NCBI GenBank assembly: GCA_036419695.1
Contig: CP143946.1
Span: 476,501 to 540,500 of the forward strand
Length of the DNA: 64,000 nucleotides
Direction of reading: 5' to 3'
From: [Clostridium] symbiosum
GTDB lineage: Bacteria; Bacillota; Clostridia; Lachnospirales; Lachnospiraceae
Shown here piece after piece: positions 17,257-26,381 of the stretch. Below the pieces are notes generated by a model. It was not told where the DNA came from and made no database searches. It worked only from the letters and a program-made list of their open reading frames with translations. Position numbers and translations under genes: made by a program. Numbering within the stretch: position 1 is the stretch's first letter; each line of letters starts with the position of its first letter.

Positions 17257-17790
17257 TCAAAAGCTTGGCGGTGAGCTGACCCATAGGATGGCTGCCCCCG
17301 ATTTGCTCGACAGGTAATGTGTCTTGTCGCTTATATAGTAGAAGGATTCCCCTTTTTTAGCTCTATAAGTACGGTTCCCCAGATGGATGGAGATACTGCC
17401 CTGCAGTACGTAGCCGAATTCTTCTCCTTCGTGCGGAGCGTCCGGATAGGTGGAGCCGTCGGGCGACAGGACAAGGTGGATTGGTTCCATGATGTTCTTC
17501 TGGGCGTTTGGGATAATCCACTTGATTTCATTTTTAAGCTCCGTATCCTCTTTGGTAAAATAATCACTTTTTCCAAAGACGATCTGTTCCTCCGGCGTTT
17601 CATTGAAAAATTCGCCGATGGTAGTGCCCAGACATTGCAGAATATCCATCAGCGTGGCGATGGACGGAGAGGTCAGATCCCTCTCCAGCTGGGAGATAAA
17701 TCCCTTGGAAAGCTCCGCGCGGTCCGCCAGTTCTTCCTGGGTCAGTCCCTTTAACGTCCGCAGCTCCTTCAGTTTGGCTCCGATATTCAC
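17257..17790 (-). CDS. XRE-family HTH regulator with cupin sensor (PuuR-like)
   Basis: 177 residues from a GTG with AAAGGAGG upstream. The HTH (about 3-58) reads LKELRTLKGLTQEELADRAELSKGFISQLE when its segments are joined, and a cupin domain (about 105-175) includes PDAPHEGEEFGYVL. This two-domain form is that of PuuR, the repressor of putrescine use in E. coli. Its place as the first gene of the polyamine transporter operon points to polyamine-responsive autoregulation. Candidate operators lie 100-160 bp upstream. Confidence 0.9.
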   Translation of the reverse strand: MNIGAKLKELRTLKGLTQEELADRAELSKGFISQLERDLTSPSIATLMDILQCLGTTIGEFFNETPEEQIVFGKSDYFTKEDTELKNEIKWIIPNAQKNIMEPIHLVLSPDGSTYPDAPHEGEEFGYVLQGSISIHLGNRTYRAKKGESFYYISDKTHYLSSKSGAAILWVSSPPSF

Positions 17791-17889
17791 GGCTTCCTCC
17801 TTTCGTGCGGAATGCTTTTTGCAGCGCGTGATAACCGCACTGTTATTACCGTACTCTTATTTTGCGTTTTAATTCTGTTATTATAAGGA

Positions 17890-17947
17890 AAAAGTTTACC
17901 ATTACTAAATGAATGTAAAATTAACTTAAAAGTTTAGCAATAATAAA
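17890..17947. promoter_or_regulatory. Pair of 20-bp direct repeats upstream of the pot regulator
   Basis: AAAAGTTTACCATTACTAAA (17890-17909) and AAAAGTTTAGCAATAATAAA (17928-17947) match at 17 of 20 positions and start 38 bp apart. They lie in the 527-bp gap between the minus-strand pot operon and the plus-strand lactonase gene, where promoters are expected. They are candidate binding sites of the cupin regulator. The rest of the gap shows no gene. Confidence 0.5.
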
Positions 17948-18317
17948 CATAGCGCAAGTATCATTATACAGGAACTGCGACTGCTGTCAATAGTTTTTGG
18001 GGGAATTCGGAGAAAAATGTCGAAGTGTGTTTATCGGCCGTTCCGACAGGATTTTGGCGGGGAGGCAAGGCTCCGTATGGCAGGGATTGGAAGCAAAACG
18101 GGCCTGCCTCAGGAGGCGATTGACAACAGGGATGAAAAAGATGATAATAGATGTAAAAAATGCCCGAAAACTGATTAAAGTGGGTGCAAAAATGACGCGG
18201 TGCTGGTAAAATAGAGGGAAAGAGCAGCCGGACCGGCGCGCGGGAACACAGATAACCGCAGGGAAAGGTAACATGCGGCCGACAAATTAAAGGGACAGAA
18301 TATGAGGAGGAAAAGAG

Positions 18318-19409
18318 ATGCAGAATAAATACATGGCTTACGTAGGTTCTTATTCATACAACGGACAGGCTAAGGGTATCACCGTTTATGACGTGGATGT
18401 GGCTAAGGGCTGTTTTAATTACAGGTGTGAAGTGGAAGTGGACAACTCCTCCTATCTGACCGTATCAAGCGATGGAAGAACCCTGTATTCAATTGCAGAC
18501 GAAGGCATTGTTTCCTTCCGTATCATGGAGAACGGGGGCCTGTCCAGGCTGAACAGCGTGAATATCAAGGCGATGCGCGGCTGTCATATCGCCACGGACG
18601 CGGCCGATGAATATATTTTTGTTTCAGGATACCACGACGGAAAAGAGACGGTTCTGAGGCTGAATGAGGACGGTTCCGTCGGTGAAATTACGGACGGTGT
18701 GTTCCATAAGGGCCTTGGGAGTGTTGCGGAGCGTACGTTCCGTCCGCATGTAAGCTGCGGCGCCAGGACGCCGGACGGCCATTTCGTGCTCGTTGCCGAT
18801 CTTGGGATTGATCAGGTAAAGGTATACCGTTTTGATGAGAAAAAGGGGCTCCTCACCCAGGTAGACGCCCTCCGCTGCGAACTGGAATCGGGTCCGAGGC
18901 AGTTCCTGTTCAGCAAAGACGGCAAATTTATATATCTGATGTATGAAATCAAAAACGTAATCGACGTATTTACCTATGATTATGAAGAAGGGGACCGCGT
19001 CCCCCGTTTTGAAAAAATACAGACCATTGCATCGACGGCTCCCGAGCGTTTGAGCCAGTTGACCGCAGCCTGTGCTATCCGGTTATCACCGAAAGAGGAC
19101 TATCTCTACTGCAGCAATGCGGGGGATAACTCGGTCAGCGTATACCGGAGGGATACCGATACGGGCGTACTGACACTGCTTTGCTGCCTGCCGATCAGCG
19201 GAGATTATCCAAAGGATGTCGCCGTTTTCCCGGATGAGAAGCATCTGGCTTCCATCAATCACGCCAGCAACAGCATTTCCTTCTTTGAGGTGGACTATGA
19301 AAAGGGACTGCTGGTGATGTGCTGCAGAAGCATTGCGGTCAATGAGCCGAACTGCTGCGTGATTACGAAGGTACCGGATGGAAATTCCGGTGGGAAGAAG
19401 AGGAAATAA
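18318..19409 (+). CDS. Lactonase-family beta-propeller protein (6-phosphogluconolactonase-like)
   Basis: 363 residues, no signal peptide. Repeated blades start with YVGSYSYNGQAKGI and include SCGARTPDGHFVLVADLG, GPRQFLFSKDGKFIYLMYE and YPKDVAVFPDEKHL, typical of PF10282. These seven-bladed proteins include Pgl of E. coli, but many are unassigned. A second copy at 55377 sits in the pentose phosphate operon and is the better Pgl candidate. Here the partner is chorismate synthase, 2 bp downstream, an odd pairing. GAGGAGG precedes the ATG. Confidence 0.85.
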   Translation: MQNKYMAYVGSYSYNGQAKGITVYDVDVAKGCFNYRCEVEVDNSSYLTVSSDGRTLYSIADEGIVSFRIMENGGLSRLNSVNIKAMRGCHIATDAADEYIFVSGYHDGKETVLRLNEDGSVGEITDGVFHKGLGSVAERTFRPHVSCGARTPDGHFVLVADLGIDQVKVYRFDEKKGLLTQVDALRCELESGPRQFLFSKDGKFIYLMYEIKNVIDVFTYDYEEGDRVPRFEKIQTIASTAPERLSQLTAACAIRLSPKEDYLYCSNAGDNSVSVYRRDTDTGVLTLLCCLPISGDYPKDVAVFPDEKHLASINHASNSISFFEVDYEKGLLVMCCRSIAVNEPNCCVITKVPDGNSGGKKRK

Positions 19410-19411
19410 GG

Positions 19412-20584
19412 ATGGCTGGTTCTACATTTGGCAGAATACTTACAATGACCACCTGGGGAGAGTCCCACGGCGCCGGAGTCGGCGTGGTGGTGGACGGCTG
19501 CCCGGCCGGTCTTTCACTGACGGAAGAAGACATCCAGAAATACCTGGACAGAAGAAAACCGGGGCAGAGCCGGTTTACGACAAAGAGAAGTGAGAGCGAC
19601 TCCGTAGAAATATTATCGGGCGTATTTGAAGGAAAGACGACGGGAACCCCGATTGCAATGCTGGTCAGAAACCAGGATCAGCACTCCAGGGACTACAGCG
19701 AGATTGCCGGCTATTACAGGCCCGGCCACGCAGACTATACCTTTGATGAAAAATACGGTTTTAGAGATTACCGCGGCGGCGGCCGTTCCTCCGGCCGCGA
19801 GACCATCGCCCGCGTAGCTGCCGGAGCAGTGGCCGCGAAGATGCTGGAGGGCTTGGGAATTAAGGTGACTGCCTATACAAAGGCCATCGGCCCTATATCG
19901 GTGCAGCCGGAGCGGTTTGATCTGGAAGAATGCGGGCGAAATAAACTCTATATGCCGGATGCCGTGGCTGCTGCGGAGGCAGCGGCTTTTCTGGAAGAGA
20001 AGATGGCTCAGAAGGACTCAGCCGGGGGAATCGTGGAATGCGTGATATCGGGCGTGCCGGCCGGGATCGGAGATCCGGTCTTTGAGAAGCTGGACGCTAA
20101 TCTGGCCAAGGCGATCTGCTCGATCGGAGCGGTGAAGGGATTTGAGATAGGCGACGGATTCGAGGCGGCTAAGACGGTTGGGTCTGTGAATAATGATGAG
20201 TTTTGTGCTGTGGGAAAGGATGATGGGCAGTTTTTGGACGCGGCCGGGGCGGTGAATGTGGCTGGGGCGGATGAGACGGCCGGGCCAGGGAAGATTGGGA
20301 AACGAACGAATCATGCCGGAGGCGTGCTGGGCGGAATCAGCGACGGAAGTGAGATTGTATTCCGGGCTGCTTTTAAACCGACCCCGTCGATTGCCTCTGT
20401 CCAGAAAACGGTCAACCGGGACGGCGAGGAGATAGAGGTCACCATTAAAGGACGCCACGATCCGATTATTGTGCCGAGAGCGGTTGTTGTTGTGGAGATG
20501 ATGGCGGCATTTACCGTGGCGGATATGATGCTGGCGGGGATGACGTCGAAGATGGACAGGATTCGGGAATTTTATTTGATTTAA
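19412..20584 (+). CDS. aroC: Chorismate synthase
   Basis: 390 residues. It converts 5-enolpyruvylshikimate 3-phosphate to chorismate, the last common step to aromatic amino acids, and needs reduced FMN. Family signatures are GESHGAGVGVVVDGCPAG, the RPGHAD loop, RGGGRSSGRET and the C-terminal RHDPIIVPRAV. The start is 2 bp after the lactonase stop, with AGGAAATAAGG upstream. Length fits the family. No other shikimate gene is in the window. Confidence 0.96.
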   Translation: MAGSTFGRILTMTTWGESHGAGVGVVVDGCPAGLSLTEEDIQKYLDRRKPGQSRFTTKRSESDSVEILSGVFEGKTTGTPIAMLVRNQDQHSRDYSEIAGYYRPGHADYTFDEKYGFRDYRGGGRSSGRETIARVAAGAVAAKMLEGLGIKVTAYTKAIGPISVQPERFDLEECGRNKLYMPDAVAAAEAAAFLEEKMAQKDSAGGIVECVISGVPAGIGDPVFEKLDANLAKAICSIGAVKGFEIGDGFEAAKTVGSVNNDEFCAVGKDDGQFLDAAGAVNVAGADETAGPGKIGKRTNHAGGVLGGISDGSEIVFRAAFKPTPSIASVQKTVNRDGEEIEVTIKGRHDPIIVPRAVVVVEMMAAFTVADMMLAGMTSKMDRIREFYLI

Positions 20585-20613
20585 GTTTGTGATTTTAAGA
20601 TAAGGAAGTGTGG

Positions 20614-20645
20614 GAGATGCTGCAGTGAGTGCAGCGTCTCTTTTG
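20614..20645 (+). terminator. Rho-independent terminator after aroC
   Basis: GAGATGCTGCA (20614-20624) pairs with TGCAGCGTCTC (20630-20640) around a five-base loop, with one G-U pair, followed by TTTT. Confidence 0.8.
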
Positions 20646-20679
20646 ATATTGATAACGACAGGTTCTATTTTCAGGAGAA

Positions 20680-21297
20680 ATGATTGTGGTGGAGGAAAAG
20701 ATTGTGGTAGAGGAAAAGCATCAGGCAGGAATATCGGAAGAGGCAGAAACTGCGGATCAGTTAAAGGAAATAGGTGACAAGGTTAAAACAGCGGTGAGAG
20801 AGCTTTTGGATGCGGCGGAAATGGAGAAAGGCCAGATTATGGTTATCGGCTGTTCTTCCAGTGAGATTGCGGCACACAGGATTGGCTCCTATTCCAGCGC
20901 GGAAATAGGGCAGACAGTTTACAATGCGCTGATGGAGGAATTGGCTCCGAGAGGAATCTATCTGGCGGCTCAGTGCTGTGAACATTTAAACCGGGCGCTG
21001 ATTCTGGAAAAAGAGGCAGCAGAAAAATATGGGTATGAGATGGTGAATGTTGTTCCCCAGTTGAAGGCGGGAGGCTCATTCGCAACGGCGGCATATGCGG
21101 GGATGAGGGCGCCTGCCGCAGTGGAGCGGATTCAGGCCCATGCAGGGATTGATATCGGAGATACGCTAATCGGTATGCATTTGAGAGCAGTTGCTGTTCC
21201 GGTGAGGATTGCGGTGAAGGAGATTGGCGGGGCACATGTGGTTTGTGCGAGGACCAGGCTTAAGTATATCGGCGGTGAGAGAGCGAGATATTTTTGA
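20680..21297 (+). CDS. YwlG/UPF0340 (TIGR01440) family protein
   Basis: 205 residues. The family features are VIGCSSSEIAAHRIGSYSS, LAAQCCEHLNRALI, the glycine/alanine-rich VVPQLKAGGSFATAAY and IGMHLRAVAVPVR. These conserved bacterial proteins of about 180 residues have no proven function to my knowledge. The extra N-terminal 20 residues are charged and contain a small repeat (VVEEKIVVEEK). The ATG has CAGGAGA upstream. Downstream, 21298-21546 is a purine-rich, repetitive stretch (GGGA-type runs) without a credible gene. Confidence 0.88.
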   Translation: MIVVEEKIVVEEKHQAGISEEAETADQLKEIGDKVKTAVRELLDAAEMEKGQIMVIGCSSSEIAAHRIGSYSSAEIGQTVYNALMEELAPRGIYLAAQCCEHLNRALILEKEAAEKYGYEMVNVVPQLKAGGSFATAAYAGMRAPAAVERIQAHAGIDIGDTLIGMHLRAVAVPVRIAVKEIGGAHVVCARTRLKYIGGERARYF

Positions 21298-21546
21298 TGG
21301 GGAACTCAGGGAGATAGGGAGCCAGGGATGATGGAGAACCCAGGGGATGGAGAACCCAGGAAAATAGAGAACCGAGGAAGACGCAGGGCAGGGGAAATAG
21401 GGGCGAAAAGACTTAGACGCAGGAAAAGTATAAATTTAGCAGATAGACAGATACCAAGTAGCTACAAATCCGGGGATGGTATGGATACAGAGACAATTAA
21501 GATAGGAAATTCGAAAATATTATAAGGGAAATGTGGAGATAAACGC

Positions 21547-22983
21547 GTGGATATTAAGAAAAATGATGTATTTGAATTAACAATAGAGGACATGAGTGAG
21601 AGCGGTGAAGGCGTTGGAAAACTGGATGGTTACATCTGGTTTGTTAAGGACGCAGTAATTGGGGACAGGATTGAGGCAAAGGCCATGAAAATGAAAAAAA
21701 ATTATGGTTTTGCCAGATTGTTACAGGTGCTGGAACCGTCCGCAGGCCGTGTGAAAGAAAGATGTCCCGTGGCGCGCCAGTGCGGCGGATGCCAGCTTCA
21801 GATGATGAACTATGACGAACAGCTTAAATTTAAAGAGAGAAAAGTATTTAATAATCTGAAACGGATCGGCGAATTGGAGAATCTTTACTTACCTGGAGAG
21901 GATTTACCGGGTGATAAGAACGGCCTGTCTGCCGTGGCCGAACAGAAGCCGGTAGTGATGGAACCGATTATTGGAATGGAAGAGCCTTGGCGTTACAGGA
22001 ATAAGGCCCAGTTTCCATTTGGCATGAATAAAGAGAATCAGGTGATAGCCGGATTTTATGCGGGAAGAACCCACTGTATTATTGAAAATGAGGATTGCCT
22101 GCTGGGAGTTCGGGAGAATGGGGAGATTCTGGAGATAGTAAAATCGCTCATGAACCAGTATGGAGTAAAACCTTACCAGGAAGAGACACATTCCGGTCTG
22201 GTAAGGCATGTCCTGATCCGGAAGGGTTTTAAGACCGGGGAAGTGATGGTATGCCTTGTACTGAATGGGAAAAAACTGCCTCATTCGGATGCTTTTGTGG
22301 AAAAACTGCTGGAAGTTCCGGGGATGACCAGCATTTCTTATAATGTGAATACGGAGAAGACAAATGTAATTCTTGGACGCGAAATTGTCAATCTGTATGG
22401 ACCGGGATATATTACGGATTATATTGGAAATGTAAAGTATAGAATCTCGCCATTGTCCTTCTATCAGGTGAATCCGGTCCAGACGGAGCGGCTCTATGGA
22501 ACGGCGCTTGAATATGCCGGTTTGACCGGGGAGGAGACAGTCTGGGATTTATACTGCGGGATTGGAACTATCTCGCTGTTTCTGTCACAGAAGGCAAAGA
22601 AAGTCTATGGCGTTGAAATAGTGCCGCAGGCGATCGAGGATGCGAGAGAGAACGCCGCACTGAACGGAATTGAGAATGTCGAGTTTTTTGTTGGAAAGGC
22701 AGAGGAAGTGCTGCCGGAACAGTATGAGAAGGACAAGGTTTATGCGGATGTGATCGTTGTGGATCCGCCGAGAAAGGGATGTGACAGCGTCTGCCTTGAT
22801 ACAATTGTCAGGATGGGGCCCAAGAAGGTGGTTTATGTTAGCTGCGATTCGGCTACGCTGGCCAGGGATGTGAAGTATTTGAGGGAGAGAGGGTATGAGG
22901 TGGAGAGGGTTAGGTGTTGTGATATGTTTCCGATGACTGGGCATTGCGAAACCGTGGCTCTTCTGACGAGAAAAGACCAGTAA
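21547..22983 (+). CDS. RlmD/RumA-family 23S rRNA (uracil-C5)-methyltransferase
   Basis: 478 residues from a GTG. An N-terminal TRAM domain (about 5-62) is followed by Fe-S cysteines (C73, C79-GG-C82) and a SAM-binding domain (VWDLYCGIGTISL). Catalytic motifs are VVDPPRKGCD and VSCDSATLARD. The enzyme methylates a uracil C5 in 23S rRNA, as RlmD does at U1939 or RlmCD at two sites in Gram-positives. A 60-residue insert (around GEDLPGDKNG) differs from short family members. It marks the end of the ordinary chromosomal block before the AT-rich region. Confidence 0.92.
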   Translation: MDIKKNDVFELTIEDMSESGEGVGKLDGYIWFVKDAVIGDRIEAKAMKMKKNYGFARLLQVLEPSAGRVKERCPVARQCGGCQLQMMNYDEQLKFKERKVFNNLKRIGELENLYLPGEDLPGDKNGLSAVAEQKPVVMEPIIGMEEPWRYRNKAQFPFGMNKENQVIAGFYAGRTHCIIENEDCLLGVRENGEILEIVKSLMNQYGVKPYQEETHSGLVRHVLIRKGFKTGEVMVCLVLNGKKLPHSDAFVEKLLEVPGMTSISYNVNTEKTNVILGREIVNLYGPGYITDYIGNVKYRISPLSFYQVNPVQTERLYGTALEYAGLTGEETVWDLYCGIGTISLFLSQKAKKVYGVEIVPQAIEDARENAALNGIENVEFFVGKAEEVLPEQYEKDKVYADVIVVDPPRKGCDSVCLDTIVRMGPKKVVYVSCDSATLARDVKYLRERGYEVERVRCCDMFPMTGHCETVALLTRKDQ

Positions 22984-23167
22984 ATCAAAGGGATTCAGGG
23001 ATTTGGACAGGATATGTAGGTGTGTTTTTTGACTTATTGAAATGATATAAGTTTCCGGTTACTGGGGTGGGGGGAGGAAAATGAAGATTTTGTCAAAAGA
23101 TTTTATACTTTTATTGAAAGATATTAAAAGATTATGAGAAGAATATATGGCATTACGGGAGATACAT

Positions 23168-23878
23168 ATGGAGAATATAAAGGATTTGGTCAATTGGATT
23201 TTACAGTGTGACGAATTTGTTGTTGATGGAGCTACTGGTATGATATTTGATATCCCGTCCTATGAGATAACACCAAAAGACTTTTTGAAATATGCTCAAA
23301 TTGATTTGCATGAAAATAATATAAAAGGTAAGGTTGGAGTAATATCAAATTTAAAGAGGGCGCTTGATTGTGAACTTGATATGTTCTTTGAGGCAATAAA
23401 TTTAAAAGGTATATTTAACAAATACAATTTGAAATTTGAAAGAAAAACTCAATTTTTATCAGACATTGGAATGTTTCCAAATAAATCTGTTAACAAGCTT
23501 AATCAAATACGGAATAGGATGGAACATCAATTTACAATACCATCTGTTGATGATTTGGAAGTTTACTATGAATTAATATGGAATATTATTGAGATTGTAA
23601 ATTTAAATTTGCAATTAATGACAATGGGAGAGGTAGAGGCGACAATTAAAAAAAATGAAGAAGAATTTTATTTTTCAGATAGCTATGATGTTGAAAATAG
23701 AAGTTTTAAATTCAGAATACATAATGATAATAAAGAGTATCAACTCACTATTTCTTTAAATAGGCAGGAGGATTATGAAGAATTTACAAAAGCATTTTTA
23801 GTTTTTAGAGCTATAATTGAAATACAAAATTTAATGGATATCACTCACTTTATGCAATTATTAAGAGAGATATGTTAA
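23168..23878 (+). CDS. Hypothetical protein with HEPN-like motif
   Basis: 236 residues from ATG 23168, preceded by GGGAG; the frame also allows 23147 without a ribosome site. I do not recognise the family. The protein is helical in its first half and has NQIRNRMEHQF at about residues 112-122, where R115 and H120 fit the R-x4-6-H motif of HEPN RNases and their inactive relatives. The C-terminal third (about 150-236) is predicted mixed and charged. Base composition is much more AT-rich than the genes before it. Position next to other accessory genes suggests a defence or toxin role, but this is inference. Confidence 0.6.
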   Translation: MENIKDLVNWILQCDEFVVDGATGMIFDIPSYEITPKDFLKYAQIDLHENNIKGKVGVISNLKRALDCELDMFFEAINLKGIFNKYNLKFERKTQFLSDIGMFPNKSVNKLNQIRNRMEHQFTIPSVDDLEVYYELIWNIIEIVNLNLQLMTMGEVEATIKKNEEEFYFSDSYDVENRSFKFRIHNDNKEYQLTISLNRQEDYEEFTKAFLVFRAIIEIQNLMDITHFMQLLREIC

Positions 23879-24280
23879 AAAGATATTATTATGTCTCTTA
23901 TTGATAAATAGAATATGGAAGTGTATTAAAAGGAGTGAATTTCTTTCATAAAGGGGTGGAAGGGGGTAAGAGGGGTAAAATTGTCGTACCATTATGTTAT
24001 GAAAATACTTTTGCCATGTAGTATAAAATCCACCTTTCAACGCATGTCGAGTCAGTAATAATGATGCGGAATTGTGGTTTAAAGGGAAAATAGAGGGGAT
24101 TAAGCACAAAATATAGTGCTATTGGCGAAAAGAATGTTTCTTGTAGTTATAATTTTCAAGGATTATGGTATGGTTAAGATTTTGAATTCGGGTTTCGATG
24201 TTTCAAAATATAGGCTGGCGATTTTATTGAAGTTTTGTTGCAGCAAAAAGGTAATGCAAAATAATTAGGACAGGGTTACA
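23879..24280. other. AT-rich intergenic stretch, no gene recognised
   Basis: Four hundred bases without a convincing ORF, RNA gene or repeat. An 82-codon minus-strand frame lacks a ribosome site and coding character. Probably decayed accessory DNA. Confidence 0.5.
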
Positions 24281-24688
24281 ATGGATAAAAAGGTAATTGT
24301 TTTATTTACAGATGGTAATGTTGTGTTAGAAGTACCCATTACGCCGGAACAGGATACGGTATGGTTAAACCGAAATCAGATGGCCGAATTATTTGAGCGT
24401 GATGTAAAAACAATTGGAAAACATATTAACAATGCTTTGAAAGAGGAATTGCAGGATCAGTCCGCAATTGTCGCAAATTTTGCGATAGTTCAAAAAGAAG
24501 GCGAAAGAACTGTAGTGAGGCAGGTTGCTCACTATAATTTGGATGTTATTATTTCTGGAGGATATCGAGTAAAATCTAAACGTGGTATTGCATTTCGCAA
24601 ATGGGCAAATAAAGTTCTTCGAGATTACATAGTAAAAGGCTATGCAGTAAATGATTTACAAAATGCGTTGTCCTGTTGCAGCGTGTAA
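24281..24688 (+). pseudogene. RhuM-family (virulence RhuM) protein, truncated
   Basis: 135 residues. The N-terminal two-thirds match the start of RhuM-family proteins: VWLNRNQMAELFERDVKTIGKHI is an HTH-like segment (given here as one motif region, residues about 27-49) and YRVKSKRGIAFRKWAN follows. Intact members are about 300 residues or more and continue with a helical domain; this one ends after YAVNDLQNALSCCSV. Sequence beyond the stop has no continuing homology I can see. These genes are frequent in mobile and defence islands. Confidence 0.65.
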
Positions 24689-25091
24689 GTACGGCAACAG
24701 GAAAGCGATTATGAGGATATGAAAGAATTGTATTAAGTGTAAGCTGTATAAAAATATAAATGAATCAAAATTAAAGCATGACTTTGTGATCTGTTTCTGT
24801 GGTATCTATAGTGTTGATAACGGGTAAGAGTATCTGCGCGAATTAACGGTAAGAGAGGAAAGCTATATTGAAGTGTCATTAGCAGAACATGTATAATTAA
24901 AAATTCTGAACTGAGAGATACTAATGAAAAAATAATGCACTTGGAAACATATATAAGGGTATAGCTTAATGTTTGCTATTTTAGTAAAACAATTTGAAGA
25001 AGGTTAAAAAAGCATAATTTTTGGGCAATTTAAGCGAATATATAAGCCTAGTTTTGGGCTTCATTTATTAATTTGAATACGAGAAAAAAGC
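24689..25091. other. AT-rich stretch, probably decayed
   Basis: No ORF over 40 codons is convincing on the plus strand. Short open pieces such as LRELTVREESYI suggest a degraded coding remnant, but not enough remains to name it. Confidence 0.4.
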
Positions 25092-25949
25092 ATGAGTACA
25101 GATAAAGTCCAAATAAGATTGGAAGAATTGAAAGCGTTATACGAAATTGGGAAGAAAGTTAGTTTGATTACTGATAATAAAAGAGCGACAACATTAAGAT
25201 CAGCAGAGGCTGAAAAAATTGTGGAAAAAGTCTTGTTGCATTGCAATAGCATTACTCAATTATTTTGTATAGGTCTAAAAGATTATACGGAATTAGATTT
25301 TGCGTTAATTGCTTCGGCGGCAAGAAATATAATGGACTGCGGGAATGTATATTTTTATATTGCGGAAAGAGGTATATCTGAAGAAGAGGTGAATTTCAGA
25401 TATAATTTACAAGTCTTAAATTATGATAAAAATATTAAAGATATTTTTCGGAAATTTGATTTTCCTATGAATAGTTTTATGATGAGGCTTAATGACTTTA
25501 GTTTTTTAAGAGAAGAAATTAAGAACAGTAGCATATATCAAAACGCTAGTAATAAGGAAAAAAGTATGATACTTTCGGGAAAACAATTTTTTTAAAGGAA
25601 AAGAGTCGATATTTTTAGTCCAGATTTAGAATCTGCTATATTTAATATGCTGTCCAATAGTGTGCATAGTTTTTATATTGGCCTAAGTAATAATTCGATA
25701 AAAACTCCTGGGGTTTTTGCAAGTTATATTGATTCTTTAATGCTAGGTATTGTATCTATAGAAACTACACTAATATATACAGCTAATATTCTAAATGATT
25801 ATTTATTACTAAGAAAACAGCTGAACAAGAAAGTGACAAAAGAAGAAAGAGATAAGATTAGGAGGTTAATGAGTACAGAATATCTGATTAATTATTTGAA
25901 TATTCAGAAAAATGAATTTGATAAAGAAATATTTAATATAGGTATTTAA
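25092..25949 (+). pseudogene. Hypothetical gene interrupted by one in-frame stop (DUF5677-like)
   Basis: Two open segments, 25092-25592 (167 codons) and 25596-25946, lie in the same frame and are separated only by TAA at 25593-25595. Reading through gives about 285 residues. The first part has FALIASAARNIMDCGNVYFY and the second SPDLESAIFNMLSNSVHS, a pattern I associate loosely with DUF5677-type helical proteins. The stop sits in CAATTTTTTTAA, where one base change would restore the frame. The second half has an internal ATG at 25647 without a good ribosome site. So either a recent pseudogene or a sequencing error. Confidence 0.6.
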
Positions 25950-26016
25950 GTTACATAGTCTCAGTCGGGAATAGATACAATAATGAATTACATCATTCAG
26001 ATGGGAGTAAGCAGCT

Positions 26017-26379
26017 ATGACAAAAGATAACAATATTCAGGAATTAATAAACAAAATAAATAATTTCAGAGACGAAAGAGAATGGAGAAGTTTTCACAAT
26101 CCAAAAGATTTATCGATATCAATTTCACTTGAAGCATCAGAACTGCTGGAATTATTTCAATGGAAATCAAGTGAGGAAGCAGTAGAAAAAAATATGGATA
26201 GAATGAAAGATGAAATTGCTGATATCTTGATATACCTGCTCATGCTTTCAGATGATTTGGAAATAGATATTTTTAGTGCAGTTATTGAAAAAATCAATAA
26301 AAATGGAAAAAAATATCCAAAAGAGAAATGCAAAGGTAAGAGTGATAAATATACTGCTTATTTGGAAAGTGAAAAATAA
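26017..26379 (+). CDS. MazG-like nucleotide pyrophosphohydrolase
   Basis: 120 residues. The all-alpha NTP pyrophosphohydrolase motifs are visible: LEASELLELFQW, then KDEIADILIYLLMLSDDL, giving the metal-binding ExxE and ExxD acidic residues. Such enzymes split (d)NTPs to the monophosphate and pyrophosphate; the short MazG-like/dCTPase form fits this length. The stop is 2 bp before the next ATG, so this and the GIY-YIG/DUF2075 gene form a pair. In an antiviral setting it could deplete or cleanse nucleotides, which is inference. Confidence 0.85.
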   Translation: MTKDNNIQELINKINNFRDEREWRSFHNPKDLSISISLEASELLELFQWKSSEEAVEKNMDRMKDEIADILIYLLMLSDDLEIDIFSAVIEKINKNGKKYPKEKCKGKSDKYTAYLESEK

Positions 26380-26381
26380 TC

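Noticed and set aside
21328..21525. Plus-strand ORF of 65 codons between the YwlG-like gene and the methyltransferase
   Set aside because: Low-complexity purine-rich sequence with repeated GAGAACC units, no homology and no good ribosome site.
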